From Pisolithus tinctorius (Eukaryota; Basidiomycota; Agaricomycetes; Boletales; Pisolithaceae): a DNA stretch of 64,000 nt. Numbering within the stretch: the stretch's first letter is position 1; the number at the start of each line of letters is the position of its first letter. The notes beneath the pieces are model-generated. The model searched no databases, was not told the origin of the DNA, and worked only from the letters and a program-made list of their open reading frames with translations. The stretch is from contig JANFAH010000060.1 of assembly GCA_024663395.1 (NCBI GenBank), positions 1-64,000 on the forward strand, written 5' to 3'. This document shows, one piece after another, positions 32,607-44,339 of the stretch. Made by a program: the position numbers and the translations under genes.

Positions 32607-35600
32607 TTAAGGACCAAAGTCGTCGGCGGAGCGTGGATGGCGTGGCAATTTTCCTAACAGACCAACAAGACGCAAATCAGATGGCAACCGTACCAAGGAG
32701 ACCCGCTTGGCTGCTCGAGTTTTGTCCCAGTCTTCCGGCTCTTCTCGAGACTCAGATGAAAAGGATAGTTTCTCCTGTATTGAAGTCTGCGACAGCAGCT
32801 GGTTCAGCGCTGAGGCCGACGAGTGTGAATCCTCATCTAGGAGGGGATGACTTGATGGAGTTCCATGGACGTCAGCCGATTCCCCCATGAAGGAAGCTGC
32901 TCGGAAGGCAGAGATGGCAAAGGCTTCGCCTGAAGATGGCCAGTCGGGACCGAGATCAAGTGCAGTACGGAATGATGGCCCGGAAGAGGAATCAAAGGAA
33001 TGAGAAACAGAACGGCAGCCATCCTCCAGTTGAAAACTATTTTCACCTATATCCAGGGAAGTGGCTGGGGAAAGCATGGATTCAAAAACGTCATCATGCG
33101 ATATCTCCGTAGCCGGCTGTAGAGTCAACGTCGTTTGCTCAAAGGTCCTTATTTCTGCTGCGAGATCGTTAAGGAGGATATTACGGTGGCATACAAGTTT
33201 GGTGACATCCAGACGTAAAGTCTGCAGCCGTCTTGACAGCGTCTGGACAGCCTCTTGCAAACGATCACGGGTTGACTTTTGAAACGGTGCCAAAACGGCG
33301 ATATTACGGGCGACGCGAAGGTCAACGCCTATCTCTGAGTTCGTAGCGCATATTCGATCTTCCAGGTCGCGTACCGTGGAATGGATTATCTGCGCTCTAG
33401 AACGGAGGCCGAAAGGTTTTTCCATAGAAGAATAGGGTGACCCCAGGCCGCCAGAAGGGACCGAAAAGTCCTCCAAGCCAACTGTAACTTTATCAGCACC
33501 AGAGCGCACGCCTGCCGGTCTGGCTTCAACAGCATTGCATCTCTCTTTGCATTGCAATGCCTCATCAATATTGGGGCCAGCCGGCGAGTCCGAAGCTCTA
33601 GGTTGCCCTGCGCTGGTAAACTGTAGATCCTGAAGATGGGATGCGGCAGCCGTAGTCCCAGCAAGGTCAACGTCTTCTCCCGGTATCCCTATTGACCGCA
33701 TGTGTATCCCCGTTGACATAAAGGCACTCGCGTAGTTAATGCGCGATATCCACTCGTTCATCTCTCCTTCATCTTGTGTTTGTAAAAGGATGTGGCGACC
33801 ATCGGAAATGGCGAGACGGAAGGTATGCGTATGCTAAACAACATAAAAATGAGAGACAGACTCATGACAGAAGACAGGCGTACCCTGGTATATGACCTAT
33901 CAAAAACTGCTAGCGCATCTTTAATGGGTATGACTTCATCCGGTTTGAACTGCATTGCCTGAAGTGGGGGTGGTTTAGGGGTGTCGTTCCAGGAGAGAAG
34001 GATTGGGGTCCATGATACATCGCGAAAAAGGAGCAATTGTGACCAAGTTAGGGCAACGCTGTATGGTCGCCACTTGCGGGAAATGGATCGCTTTCCTCCC
34101 TCAACTACATCATCTTTGAGATTGAGGGTGGCTACTTTGACAAGTCTCAGGCTCCAAATCCCAGGAGATGTGGGGTGTAGACTGCTGATTCCGCCACTTT
34201 CGGCCAGTGGGTGACTGGGGAAGCCTCCGATGCTCGACCCAAAGAAGGCTACGGGTAACCGAGTACCATCCGAGGAAGATATCACGACGACAAGACTTCT
34301 AGCAAAGGCTAGGAGAATCTCGTCGTAGTCCCAGGAAACCCCAGTTCCTTCCCAACTAAAGGGGTTCTCTGTAGGAACGTATTCCTCGACCTTGACACGC
34401 AATTGATCCAGCAAATTCTGGAGAATAGATCATTGAGTGGTTAGGGAGAATTGTCATCAAAACTAACATGCATAATGAGGTAGTAGGGGTCAATTTTCGG
34501 CTTGCTGAGTAGGGGGGTTGCGACCGCGGTCAGTGGACTAGGAAGGGTGGCAGGAGTGGAGGGCCGGGTATTTCCCCCCTCGGAAAATCTATTGCCATTA
34601 GTTCCACTGTCCAGGGGATCCTCGATAAATACGAAAGGCGCAAAAACTACATTGTCATAGAAGCACTGCAAGCACTAGCTGTAAGAGTGATGAATGGCCT
34701 AAGGAAATCGACATACATCAAGAATCTCGGTCATCAATCCTGGAAGAGACGTGTTCTTCACATAATCGGCTTTGGACATTTTGCGTCGGTTAGACTTGTT
34801 GAATGCGTCGGTATGTAACATAATTAGGCTGAAAGCCAGGATATATGGATGGTCTGGAAAGACTGTTACTATCATTGGCGAAGAAAATGATGAGGTAACG
34901 CGCCTGAGGAAGAAAAAAGGTCAGGGTTGCATGACATATACCTGCTGGCAAAAGCTTCTATAACTCTGTCGATCTGTTGAGTCTCTCGGGGAAGACCGAC
35001 ATTCATTAACAACCTGCGCAATGCAACATCAAGGGGATCGCCGAAGAAGGCAAAATAATTGATGTATGATTTCAACGAGTCCGCATAAATGCTTTCAGCA
35101 CTGATTGATATAAGCGAAGGCATCTCGTGGTGATTATCCAAACCATACCTTGATGCCAGAATGCCTGCTATGTCAGCCTTGGAAACGAATGACATCAATC
35201 GTTGTAAGAAAGCATCAGGGGGTTCACCCGCTTGGGGCTTCAGAGCTTCCGGCGGTAAGTGAGATACGGAAGGTCGAGGGGACCTTACTGTTGGGGATGA
35301 GGAGCCGTTTCCAGTCCCGCTAGAGGAGAATAAATTAACAGAGAGTCGGTGTAAAAAGGGAGGGTTGGTAGCGGAGCGGGGGCGCGGGAGAGTATTTGAT
35401 GAGTTGCCCTTGGGAGATTGAGGTATCGGCTTACTCAGACCCTTGGTAGCAGAATCTTTGGAAGTGTTTGCGGGTCGAAACGACAGAGGAAAAAAGGACT
35501 GGGAACGGATACGTGCAGGTGTTTCTGCTGTAGCAGGTCGCCGCGTCACGGCCGGTGACGATAGGAAAGGATTAGCAATGGACGAGGAATCAGATGTTCT

Positions 35601-36602
35601 TGATTGATTGTGAGGAAGCACAGGTACGTCGCCATTACTGGTCGAGGGGCGCTTAGAAAACTTCTCTGAATGACGTCGTGTCAGTGTAAACAATGGCACT
35701 GCGGCTCCATGGCTTTGCCGTGTAGCAGCGTTAGGTGCAGGGTGTAAACCGAACTGAGAGGGAGACATGGGGTGTCCAACTGGAAGAGAAGGTGACTCCG
35801 AAAGACCGGGACGCTGTATCGGGCTAGTGGTTTTGCGTGACAAGAACGAGGGCTTGCGAGTTAAACGGGAGGACGGATATTCGCGTTCCGTGGCATTGGG
35901 GGTTGTTTTCTTGCTCTGAGGGAACGGTGCCATCGAGACGACCCGGTTGCGAGTATCGTTAGGTGTCAGAAACCCAGTGAATGCAGCCTCCGAGGACCGG
36001 AGAGCGTGTGCACTTCTGCTCGGTCGCAAGTAACCCGGGAGCTGGTACGTTGCGTCAATACCATTCGGATCAACCGAGGATTTAACATCGATGTTGATAT
36101 GGATTTCAGGTTGTTTTGATGATGTTTTAGAGGGAGCGACCTGAGCAGCAGTAGAATCATTATGCAGAAACCGGTGGCTAGGCTTCATGACCTTCCGGTC
36201 AGATAAAGATGACATTCCTAGTGCATCGTCATTGGAACGTGTCCCAATATCGTGGTCTGGTAGAGGACTTGGGGGTAAATCCTTGTCCCTGTTGAAAGCC
36301 AAGTTGGAAATGGGCATACTACGTGGAATTGTGCCGTGCTCGTTTCCGGATGGACTGGCACTGGCAGGGTTCTGGCGCGATGGCGCTGGGCGTCCGCGAC
36401 GTCTCCAGACAGGGAGCGAAAAGGAGTACGGCTGCCTTCCTGAGGTTTCAGAAATATGACCAGGCGTGTCCCAAGGTGCCACATCTTTGGGAGGAAGGGA
36501 GGGGGGATCTGACTTGCGGGATGCCGCGTTTAGTGACACCCCAGAGCGACGCGCTTCCGACGACGAGGAACCTCGACTCCCAAGACCAAGAATGCCCACC
36601 AT
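32607..36602 (-). CDS. Sec7-PH domain Arf guanine-nucleotide exchange factor
   Basis: Activates Arf GTPases by nucleotide exchange; the Sec7-PH-coiled-coil order resembles EFA6/Yel1/Syt1-type GEFs. The start MVGILGLGSRGSSSSEARR opens a Ser/Pro-rich disordered region of about 470 residues. The Sec7 domain has GEPPDAFLQRLMSFVSKADI, VGLPRETQQIDRVIEAFASR (catalytic Glu in PRETQ), CNPDLFSSSDHPYILAFSLI, LHTDAFNKSNRRKMSKADYV and TSLPGLMTEIL. A PH domain follows (IWSLRLVKVATLNLKDD, KWRPYSVALTWSQLLLFRD), then a helical tail (LQEAVQTLSRRLQTLRLDV). The intron inside Sec7 (34854-34903, 50 nt) appears to use a GC donor (CAG|GCGCGT). Exact substrate Arf unknown. Confidence 0.88.
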
Positions 36603-36900
36603 GTTCAAATATGGAGATGCTGTGGAGGAACAAGAAGCGCGTTCCAACCTCCACGGAATATGGTGACACAAGTCAGCCTATTATGTAGCCGGGTGATTTG
36701 AATCCGCAGTGATGGCGAAAGTCAGAAGCCATCACGGCGCCAAAATTTTGGCAGCATCGAGGCCGTATTAGACCCTCCATCACAATTAGTAATCCATTTT
36801 CGAACATCGTATACTACACCTAACGATGTATGTATGTACGCATTTGCAACCTGTGTAAATCACGACTCCGAGTTTAGTAGACCAGAGCAGACACTGGCTA

Positions 36901-38942
36901 TCATCGGGCAGACTGTCGTTTTTGTCTGTCGATTTTTTTGCGCTTTTCCTTCAGTGCATCGTGCTGTCGAAGCATGAGCAACGCAATCAACGTCGAAAAG
37001 ACTATATCACGAACCTCGGCTGCCTGCTTCCTCTGGCTGTGCTTCATCCTCTCGTACAACTTGCGCTTCTTGTTACTCAACAACACCTTACTCATATCCT
37101 CCTCGTCGCATCGCTTGGCAGTTTTGCCCCCCACTCCACGGCGCGTGGTCTGTAGCTTCTTTACTCCTGTCTGGAATTCATCGTACTCGACTCCCGCAAC
37201 TTCTGCAGCCAACTCTGCGGCGCGCAGAGATTCTGCATCGACGTGCACAGGTACAGCTTCCTTCGTCCCACCTTTCACTTCTTCGCTCTCACTTTCGGCT
37301 CCCCCTACTTCCTCATTCTCTTCATGAATGGACGCTCCTGATTCGTCCTCGGACAAAGGTGCAGTCGGGTCATAAGCGCCGGGTTTGGCATCGAATGGTG
37401 ACAAGTGAGGTGGAAGAGTCGCGCCTTGACGATAGAGATCTTCAAGGAGTATCCGTCCGGCGTTAATGCAGTCTACAACCCATTGTGGCTGCACGTCTTT
37501 TCGCTTTCCTTTTTGCTCACTTCCTTCGCAAGACTCGTTATTTCTGGTAACTGCGGGTCTATCGATGACGACATGAGTGATGCTCTCATCGGATTCAGTG
37601 AAAGGCGATCCGCTCCCAGAAGACACGGGCCACCCCACGCGACCTCCAAAAGAACGAATTAAAAACTCGAACACAGGTCGTGAAACCTCACGTGACAGGA
37701 AAAATGTATATGGCGAGAAGAGAGATGAGGAATTCGACCTAGGAACTGAAGATAACGATTGCAAAGTAGGAAGCGATGCTGTCGGGCTGGAATCATTGGC
37801 GGATGGATGAGGGACGAATTCCTCGTCTACCTCCGTTGCCTTGGGTGGGTCATCGACAACGTCCATGGACTCAACACGACCAGTTGGTGATTTCCCTGTA
37901 GCGATGCTCTTGATCGCTTGGCGGACTTCCTTTGATGAGGCCTTTTTCGCAGTATTGTTTGGTTCAAGAGCCGCGACTTTGCGGTCGGCTACCTGGAGAC
38001 TAAATGCGCCGATGCCCGCCCCAGCTTCATCTCGAGTTGTATCCAGGGGAGGAGGATAAATTAGCCCGGCGTCTGTGTAAAGCTTGAAGAACACGAAACC
38101 CAGCAGCGTCTGATAGAGCTCCAAGAAAGTAAGCATCACCCGGACGTCTACGTCAGAAGGGACCTGGTAGAATCTCTGTAAGGGTGAAAAGCATCACAAC
38201 CGAATACTTACATTCTGAGTGAACTGATAGGGTACAAGCCATGTTACATTCTGATCCATGACGTCTGCCTGATAATAGATCCCCTTGATCGACAAGAAGA
38301 CCTTCTTGAGCGACCGTGAATGCATTATATATAACTGCCATTCGGCAGCGAGACGGGAACAATTAGCTACCAGCGCAGCGGAAACGCGGTCGTTCGCTGG
38401 AAGCGAGGCAAAAAGGAATATCATGCATAATGCATCGTCGATGTCCCTCACAGCGTCAATAAATGTGGGGTATCTGCAAAGTGCGTCAGCGTGTCCGAAA
38501 TTGTGCCTTCCACTGGTCACTATCAAACCTCTCTTTTATGATATGATCCAGCTTATACGAAGGTTTTTGCTCCTCCAGGTGTTTCGCGATACTCCACTCA
38601 CCCCTTCCGAGTGCACGGGAGATTTTCTTTGCGAATGCTTTATGGTCTCGCAATTTGTTCAGGACAGGCTCGTGCAGAAGATACGCAATATCTTTCGCAT
38701 AATAGAAGGATGTCGGTGCAGTCGACCCCTTGTTGGCCTTCTTCTTGTTTCGCGGCTCGCGAGGAAATATGCCTATCCATAGGCCATGTGAGATCAAACC
38801 CAACGAATACTGAGACCCAACCTTTTAAAATGCACAACCGTCTGAAATCAGCCAGTGAGCATTGCAACTTTTTCACCGCGGTAGAACGCGTCATATAAGC
38901 CTTGGCTGCGCCTGCCTTCCCCTTCTTCCTTAAGCGTCCCAT
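36901..38942 (-). CDS. nop7: Pescadillo / Nop7, 60S ribosome assembly factor
   Basis: Nucleolar member of the PeBoW (Nop7-Erb1-Ytm1) complex needed for 27S pre-rRNA processing. The start [20 protein letters not shown] is the family N-terminus. The pescadillo domain shows [60 protein letters not shown] and [25 protein letters not shown] domain follows ([45 protein letters not shown]). The acidic linker and basic C-terminus ([28 protein letters not shown]) are typical. The 51-nt segment 36964-37014 (GTTCGT...CGACAG) is open in frame, but its peptide is unlike the family and it is almost surely an intron. Its start is only 111 bp from that of smd2. Confidence 0.95.
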
Positions 38943-39053
38943 GGTGTTGTCTTGGGCCTGAACGATGCAAGGCAAGAAGGTTATGCATAATTCATCGCAG
39001 AATATTTGTTTGTCCAAACCAAACAAAGTCGCCCTTCTCATCATACCCCGATC
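38943..39053. promoter_or_regulatory. 111-bp shared divergent promoter region (nop7 / smd2)
   Basis: The start codons of nop7 (-) and smd2 (+) are separated by 111 bp only. Both are constitutive growth genes, so one nucleosome-free region probably serves both. No TATA box is evident. Confidence 0.6.
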
Positions 39054-39631
39054 ATGAGGTGAGGAATACACAAACGTAGGAGCGTCCCAACTCATCCGCT
39101 TCTAGTCAATACGTTCACGTCCCAAAATCAGAGCTAGACGAAGCTCAGCTCCGTCAACTAGAGGAACACGAGATCAGCCAAGGTCCACTGTCAGTCCTAC
39201 AGCAAGCCGTACGCAACAATGCGCAGGTACTCATCTCCCTGAGGAATAACAAGAAATTGCTAGCGCGCGTGAAGGCGTTTGACAGACATAGCAACATGGT
39301 AAGTTGAGATTTCTTCCGTATTTCATCGTTGTTCGTATTTTGCAGGTTTTGGAGAATGTCAAGGAGGTAATCTTCTCGGTCACGTCTCCACTTCCAAGAC
39401 TAATGATTGACCGCACAGATGTGGACAGAGACACCAAAGGGGAAGAACAAGCAGCCCCTGAACAAAGATCGCTTTATCAGCAAGATGTTTCTGCGGTTAG
39501 TGTTCCGTTCGGCTGGGGTACTGTTTGTCTGATACCCTTCGCAGTGGTGATTCCGTCATCTTAAGTGCAATGCTATTTCTTTCACCTCGTTTGTCACCTG
39601 ACCCTTTACAGTTCTTCGAAACCAGGCTTGA
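39054..39631 (+). CDS. smd2: Small nuclear ribonucleoprotein SmD2
   Basis: Core Sm protein of the U1, U2, U4 and U5 snRNPs. Six exons (39054-39058, 39106-39298, 39346-39366, 39419-39495, 39545-39564, 39612-39631) give 111 residues. The first exon holds only ATGAG. Motifs: [40 protein letters not shown] (Sm1), [33 protein letters not shown] and [18 protein letters not shown] (Sm2). Five introns in 578 bp with exons down to 20-21 nt make it one of the most fragmented genes here. All junctions restore the nearly invariant SmD2 sequence, so the model is secure. Confidence 0.96.
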
Positions 39632-40518
39632 AATGGCCGCGTCTGGCAATTCACACCAAGTCTCGCAAATCTATCGATCATCGTGTGTGCATTGTTACAC
39701 TTGCACGACTGGACCGAGAGATCCCAAAAAATTCACTGCGTATGAATGGTACAAGAGTAGCCTGTGCAAAATACGGAGCAAGTTCGCATGTAGATCGTCC
39801 ACGAAATGCAAAGTCGTAATTGTCAAGAATAGTTCCTAGATTTTGAGTGAGAAACAGCACTCGAGTCATGATCCACACCGAAGTAGTAGATTCCTGTATG
39901 CCATGCGGTTGTGGAGTTTTGAACCGAAGTATACTCGTTCGAAGCACAGACTCAAGTCACAAGTGTCAAGAGACCCGCAGGACTTGACGTAACTCGCGGA
40001 GGGTAGTATTTATTCTGCTTTCTATGACGCCCTAACCAGAGACATGAGGTTCGGAGAGGCGATGGAAAAGTCTAAGCTACTCACGACATCTGTCAAGTGT
40101 TTATTGCGCTCGATTTCACCTCGAAACCATGCTACTGTCTCCGAACGAGCAGCTGGATCTGGTATGGCTAGAAGAAATGGTGGCCATCTGAGCGGAGAAA
40201 AAGTTAACGACCATACATCGTGAAGCCCTTATAACCTGACGGTACAGATTTAAAACTTCTTTTTGTAAAACGAAATGCTTGAGAGTGAGCATACACATGG
40301 CCGGGTCTTCGCTGGCGGTGTCTTATGTGGCCAGGTTTGGTCAGCGTGAGGAGTGGTCACAACAGTCTCAGAGCCGTCCCAGCAAGCGAAGTCCTTACAG
40401 TGCTACTGCGAGGGCAAAGACCAAGTTGCAAGCGGTCAAGTTCACACAAACCTGTTCCTTTTTTCTTTGTTTTTTTTTTTTCTCTCCATAGATTTGCCAT
40501 CTCTTCAGAGTTCAGACC
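39632..40518. other. Intergenic region between smd2 and the 4E-T-like gene
   Basis: About 890 bp without a supported gene. A long pyrimidine tract (TTTTTTCTTTG and a T-run) ending in CATAG near 40491 could be the acceptor of a 5' UTR intron of the downstream gene. Open frames here show no family motif. Confidence 0.5.
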
Positions 40519-43500
40519 ATGTCGCTGCTAGCAGAGAACGGCGCAACTGCTGTCGGCCCTTCTCAACCATCAGGTGCTGCTGTGGATGCTTTATCGGACG
40601 GTCTCTCCAATGTCTCCCTTCAAAGTGTCGATACACCCGACCCCAAAGATCTTCCTAGTTCTGTTCTCCCCGTGCCGCGAGGCGACTCGGTACCTCGACC
40701 ATTCGTCATGTATTCTCGTTTTCAGCTTCTCTCCCTCTACAAATCTCCCTTGGTAAAGATTCCAGATGGCATGCCCGTACTGAAGGACTGGTTTGGGTAT
40801 ACGTCACCCCTCTTTCAATAATTCATATGCTCAGTACACGTTTACAAGGATCGACAACGAGCAAAGTATCTCTAAAAAGGATTCTGAGATCTCGATGGGC
40901 TCTGGTAACGCTCGAGATAGGCGGTGAGTGTGATGTTCACTCTTACTTCTGGATCTTTCCACTCACTCACGATGCTAACTGCATAGATTCCGTCGTGATG
41001 CAGACGACGGTGGTATGCGCTTACCCTGTTAATTAATTGACTGCCTGACCATTCCCAGGTCAATGTAGACCATCATTTCGGGGAACCACCGTCACACAAC
41101 CATCTCAAATGGGCAACTTCAAACACCAGTCTATCCGTACAGCAGAACGCGAGCGAGAAAGAGAAGTCGACAGGGAACAAGACCGAGATTCGAAAGTTAA
41201 AGAGGGACATGAACGGCTGCGCAATGTGGGTGTTAATGCAGCAACTTTTTCTCGACTGCATTAACATCTTCCCTCTGCAGTTGTCTGACAAGTATGACCG
41301 CGACCGGCGTGCAATCTCCTCACTCTCTCAGCTACGGTCCAAAGATCGTGAAGTTACCCCTCACCTTGCCAATTCTGGGTCGCGTATCGCTGCGCAAGGC
41401 CAGCAAGTGCTGAGCGCACGTACCACTGATGGCCGAGAGTCCTCCAAAAAGAAAGATGGAGAATCCACGGAAGATTGGCGGAGAGGTTTGTCGTTTCTGC
41501 GGCGTCCTACTTTAGTATGCTGATTCACTCATCCTCTTAGGTACGGAATCGTCTCGTCCTGCAAGGGAACGTAAGTACTTTGATTTGCTCCACTGGATTA
41601 TTAGTGAACTTCAACAGGACCCGAAAACGGCCGTAGGGAACGAGAAGATCGTGAGCGTGATCGCGAAAGTCCCCGCTCTAGAGTACAGGATTCCTCCAGA
41701 ATGCGGAGAGATGGCGACCGGGAGAGTGATAGGCGGACTGATCGCGAGGATCGGCTTGGAGATGTAGGTTACCGGAGGGATCTGGACGACCGTGACAAGG
41801 ATTACGATCGGGAATCCGAAGCGGACGATCCCAGGAGGTGGAGGGACGATGGCAAGAGAGAGGAGCGACTGGCTGCCAGGCGTGAACGGGAATACCGCGA
41901 AAGAGAGCGCGAGAGGTTGGCTTGGGACGGGATATGGGTAACTGATGACCGTGATAATCGAGGCAAAAGGGCAAACGGTCGGGAGCGAAGGGTCGGCGAC
42001 GACGCCAAAGATCGACACGAGCGCAAAGACCGTGAACGGGAGAAAGAACCTGCGTGGATGGATACGTATATTCCAAGTAGCAGTGGGAGTGGTTTCACTA
42101 TGCAGCGCCCCGACGGTGAACTTGACGGCATCCAAGCCTTCAAGAAGGAGCTCCGAGAGAAAGAACAGAAAAATCAAGTTCCATCGAGCGACGGCGAGCC
42201 TCTTCCCGACTCCTCCCCCAAAACTGAGTTGCCGGTCCCGAAACCCGAAACCCAACTAGACGAAATCCAGCTTTTCAAGTTAATGATGAGACGAGAAGAA
42301 GAAAAGAGAAATACAGACATTCCTGTAGCATCATCGCCCCGTCCCCCTGAGACTGTCGCGGAGAATGCATCATTGTCCAACAAGGATAGCAATTTTGAAG
42401 GTGCGCCCCTTCGCTTGAGGTATCTTAGCCAGACTAAGCCGGTGCCCCAGTAGCTCAAGAATCCAAGAGCGACTTTGCTACGTGTCTCTCCACCTCGTCG
42501 AAAAGAGGTACACCTTTACTGAGCGTTACATCAACCGAGGAAGCTGCCAGTACTGTGTCCAGGCCGCTGCTTGTCCCTGACTCTGTTTCTTCTTCACCTT
42601 CCGTTATCACAAGTTGCGACAGGCAAGAACCCCTTGAGAACCCGTCTTCTGTAAATTCTAGGCTTTTCCAAGCCCATGCAAATTCCGAGTTGGCATCTCT
42701 TCATGACAATGTGATGCTGGCCACGGATGTTTCTACAGTTCCAAGTCAAGATGTCCCATCCAACAATGCAGTGGGATCTAGATTACTTGCTCTGGCATCC
42801 CGGTCTTTACAGAACCCCATTGGGCCGCCACGGTCTGCTGCTATGCAAAGCCCGGTGTCGTTTTCACAGAAGAATAACCTCGTTCGGATGAATATGCCTG
42901 CAGGCGCCGCAGCAAATCACATACACGCCCTCGGTGACATCCCAGCACAAAATCCACCTCAGTCAGAGGTCTTATCATCTCTCAGCGGGTTTTATCCTTT
43001 CGATGAGCATCGAAACGGGACGCCCTCGTCAGATGCTATGTTCCGTCATCCGCTGGGACAGGCCATCACCGAACAGGTATCCGTGACGGAAACTGGGGCC
43101 GGTCTTCCTGGTAATACCTCAGGCCCGCCGTTAGATTGCGTCAACTTCGGACCTGCAGCGGCGAAAGGCAGTCGATTCGCCAAATTCTTCGATGGGAAGA
43201 GAGAGAATCAACCCCCGCCTCCGAAAGGGTTTGCGGGTAATTCAGGCCCTGCTTCCCAGAAGGCGGACATGGGTGTCCTACACCCGCCTAGCAACGCGGA
43301 CGCCAAAGCAATGGAAGACATTTTTGCGATGCTGAACAATTCAGCCTATGTAAGTCAAAAATTCTTGCAGTTGCCGTTCGTCTCAACGTTTCCCTTGCAG
43401 GCTCAGAGGCTTAATTCTGTCCCCGAAATGCCAAACCTTGATCATCTAGGGTCGCAACCTACTAATCTTCACCCTCTACAACCTCCCCAACCCCAACCAC

Positions 43501-44339
43501 CCACCCACGCGCGCCCAGACTCTCTATACGATAGCCTTTTAGATGACAGAAACTTTGTACCAGATGGGATGGTCCCTGGTCTCCGGTCTTTGCCACCTCC
43601 CCGTATCCGCCAGAACGCCGCAGTGTTCTCGGATGTCCAGGATGATCCTTCACAATTCAATGTTCAGCGAGGCTCCGCGCAGATGTATCAAGGTGCCATA
43701 CCATCTATTCATCTACCCCATACTAATGTAGGGAGGAGTGGCACTCTCCCTGTGCAAAATACTCAGCACCGTGGCGGACCGTCACCCAACCCTCTCGCTC
43801 CCGCACAGCGCTTGCCCCCTGGCTTGGCTAACCTTGGTGGACGACCTCCCCACGACCCCAACCCGTTCGTCAATGCTTCCATTGGTCTTGCAAATGGCAA
43901 TATTCACGGTGGCCTGCATGGCAACGGGCCAGCTCAGCAGCCTTTCACTAACTATCAACAAGCTGCTAGCCTAGGCTTCAGTGGCGGTCCTCAAGTGCGT
44001 ATGCCCCACCCCGTGCACCAGTTGCAGGGTGCACTTGTGCACAACCCGTTGCAAGGACTCATTCATCCTGCCAACTTGGGGACAAGTCATGCACAACTGC
44101 TTGGTCTCGGGGGAGCTGGTGGATATCCTGGCGGTTTGCGAGGGCCGAACGCCGGCTTTGGACAAGGGCCTCAAGGACAGCCGCCACACATGTCATTAAG
44201 GCAACACCAGCAACCACAGCAGATTCCTCCACACATGTTGCCTCTTCACTTCCAGCCGCAAGGTCTGGGCGCCGCTAACAACCAGCCTGCTCACGATCTG
44301 ATGTCACTTTTGATGAGTGGTGGCCGTAGGGTTGAGTAA
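40519..44339 (+). CDS. Probable eIF4E-binding protein of the 4E-T type
   Basis: The N-terminal exon has PFVMYSRFQLLSLYKSP: Tyr65, Leu70 and Leu71 fit the eIF4E-binding motif YxxxxL-phi. Exons then encode an Arg/Glu/Asp-rich region (RDRRFRRDADDG, RDREDRLGDVGYRRDLDD, EREYRERERERLAWDG), two related short segments (GELDGIQAFKKELREKEQK and LDEIQLFKLMMRREEEKR), a conserved-looking AKGSRFAKFFDGKRE, and a long Pro/Gln/Gly-rich low-complexity tail ending HDLMSLLMSGGRRVE. This order (4E motif first, charged region, disordered Q/P/G-rich end) resembles metazoan 4E-T/Cup, which repress translation in P-bodies. Roughly eight introns, one a stopless 51-nt intron (43350-43400). Family assignment is inference. 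Confidence 0.6.

Noticed and set aside
36964..37014. Peptide [17 protein letters not shown] as a hydrophobic segment in nop7
   Set aside because: It is flanked by GT and AG, is 51 nt long, and interrupts the basic C-terminal coiled coil of the family; it is an intron.
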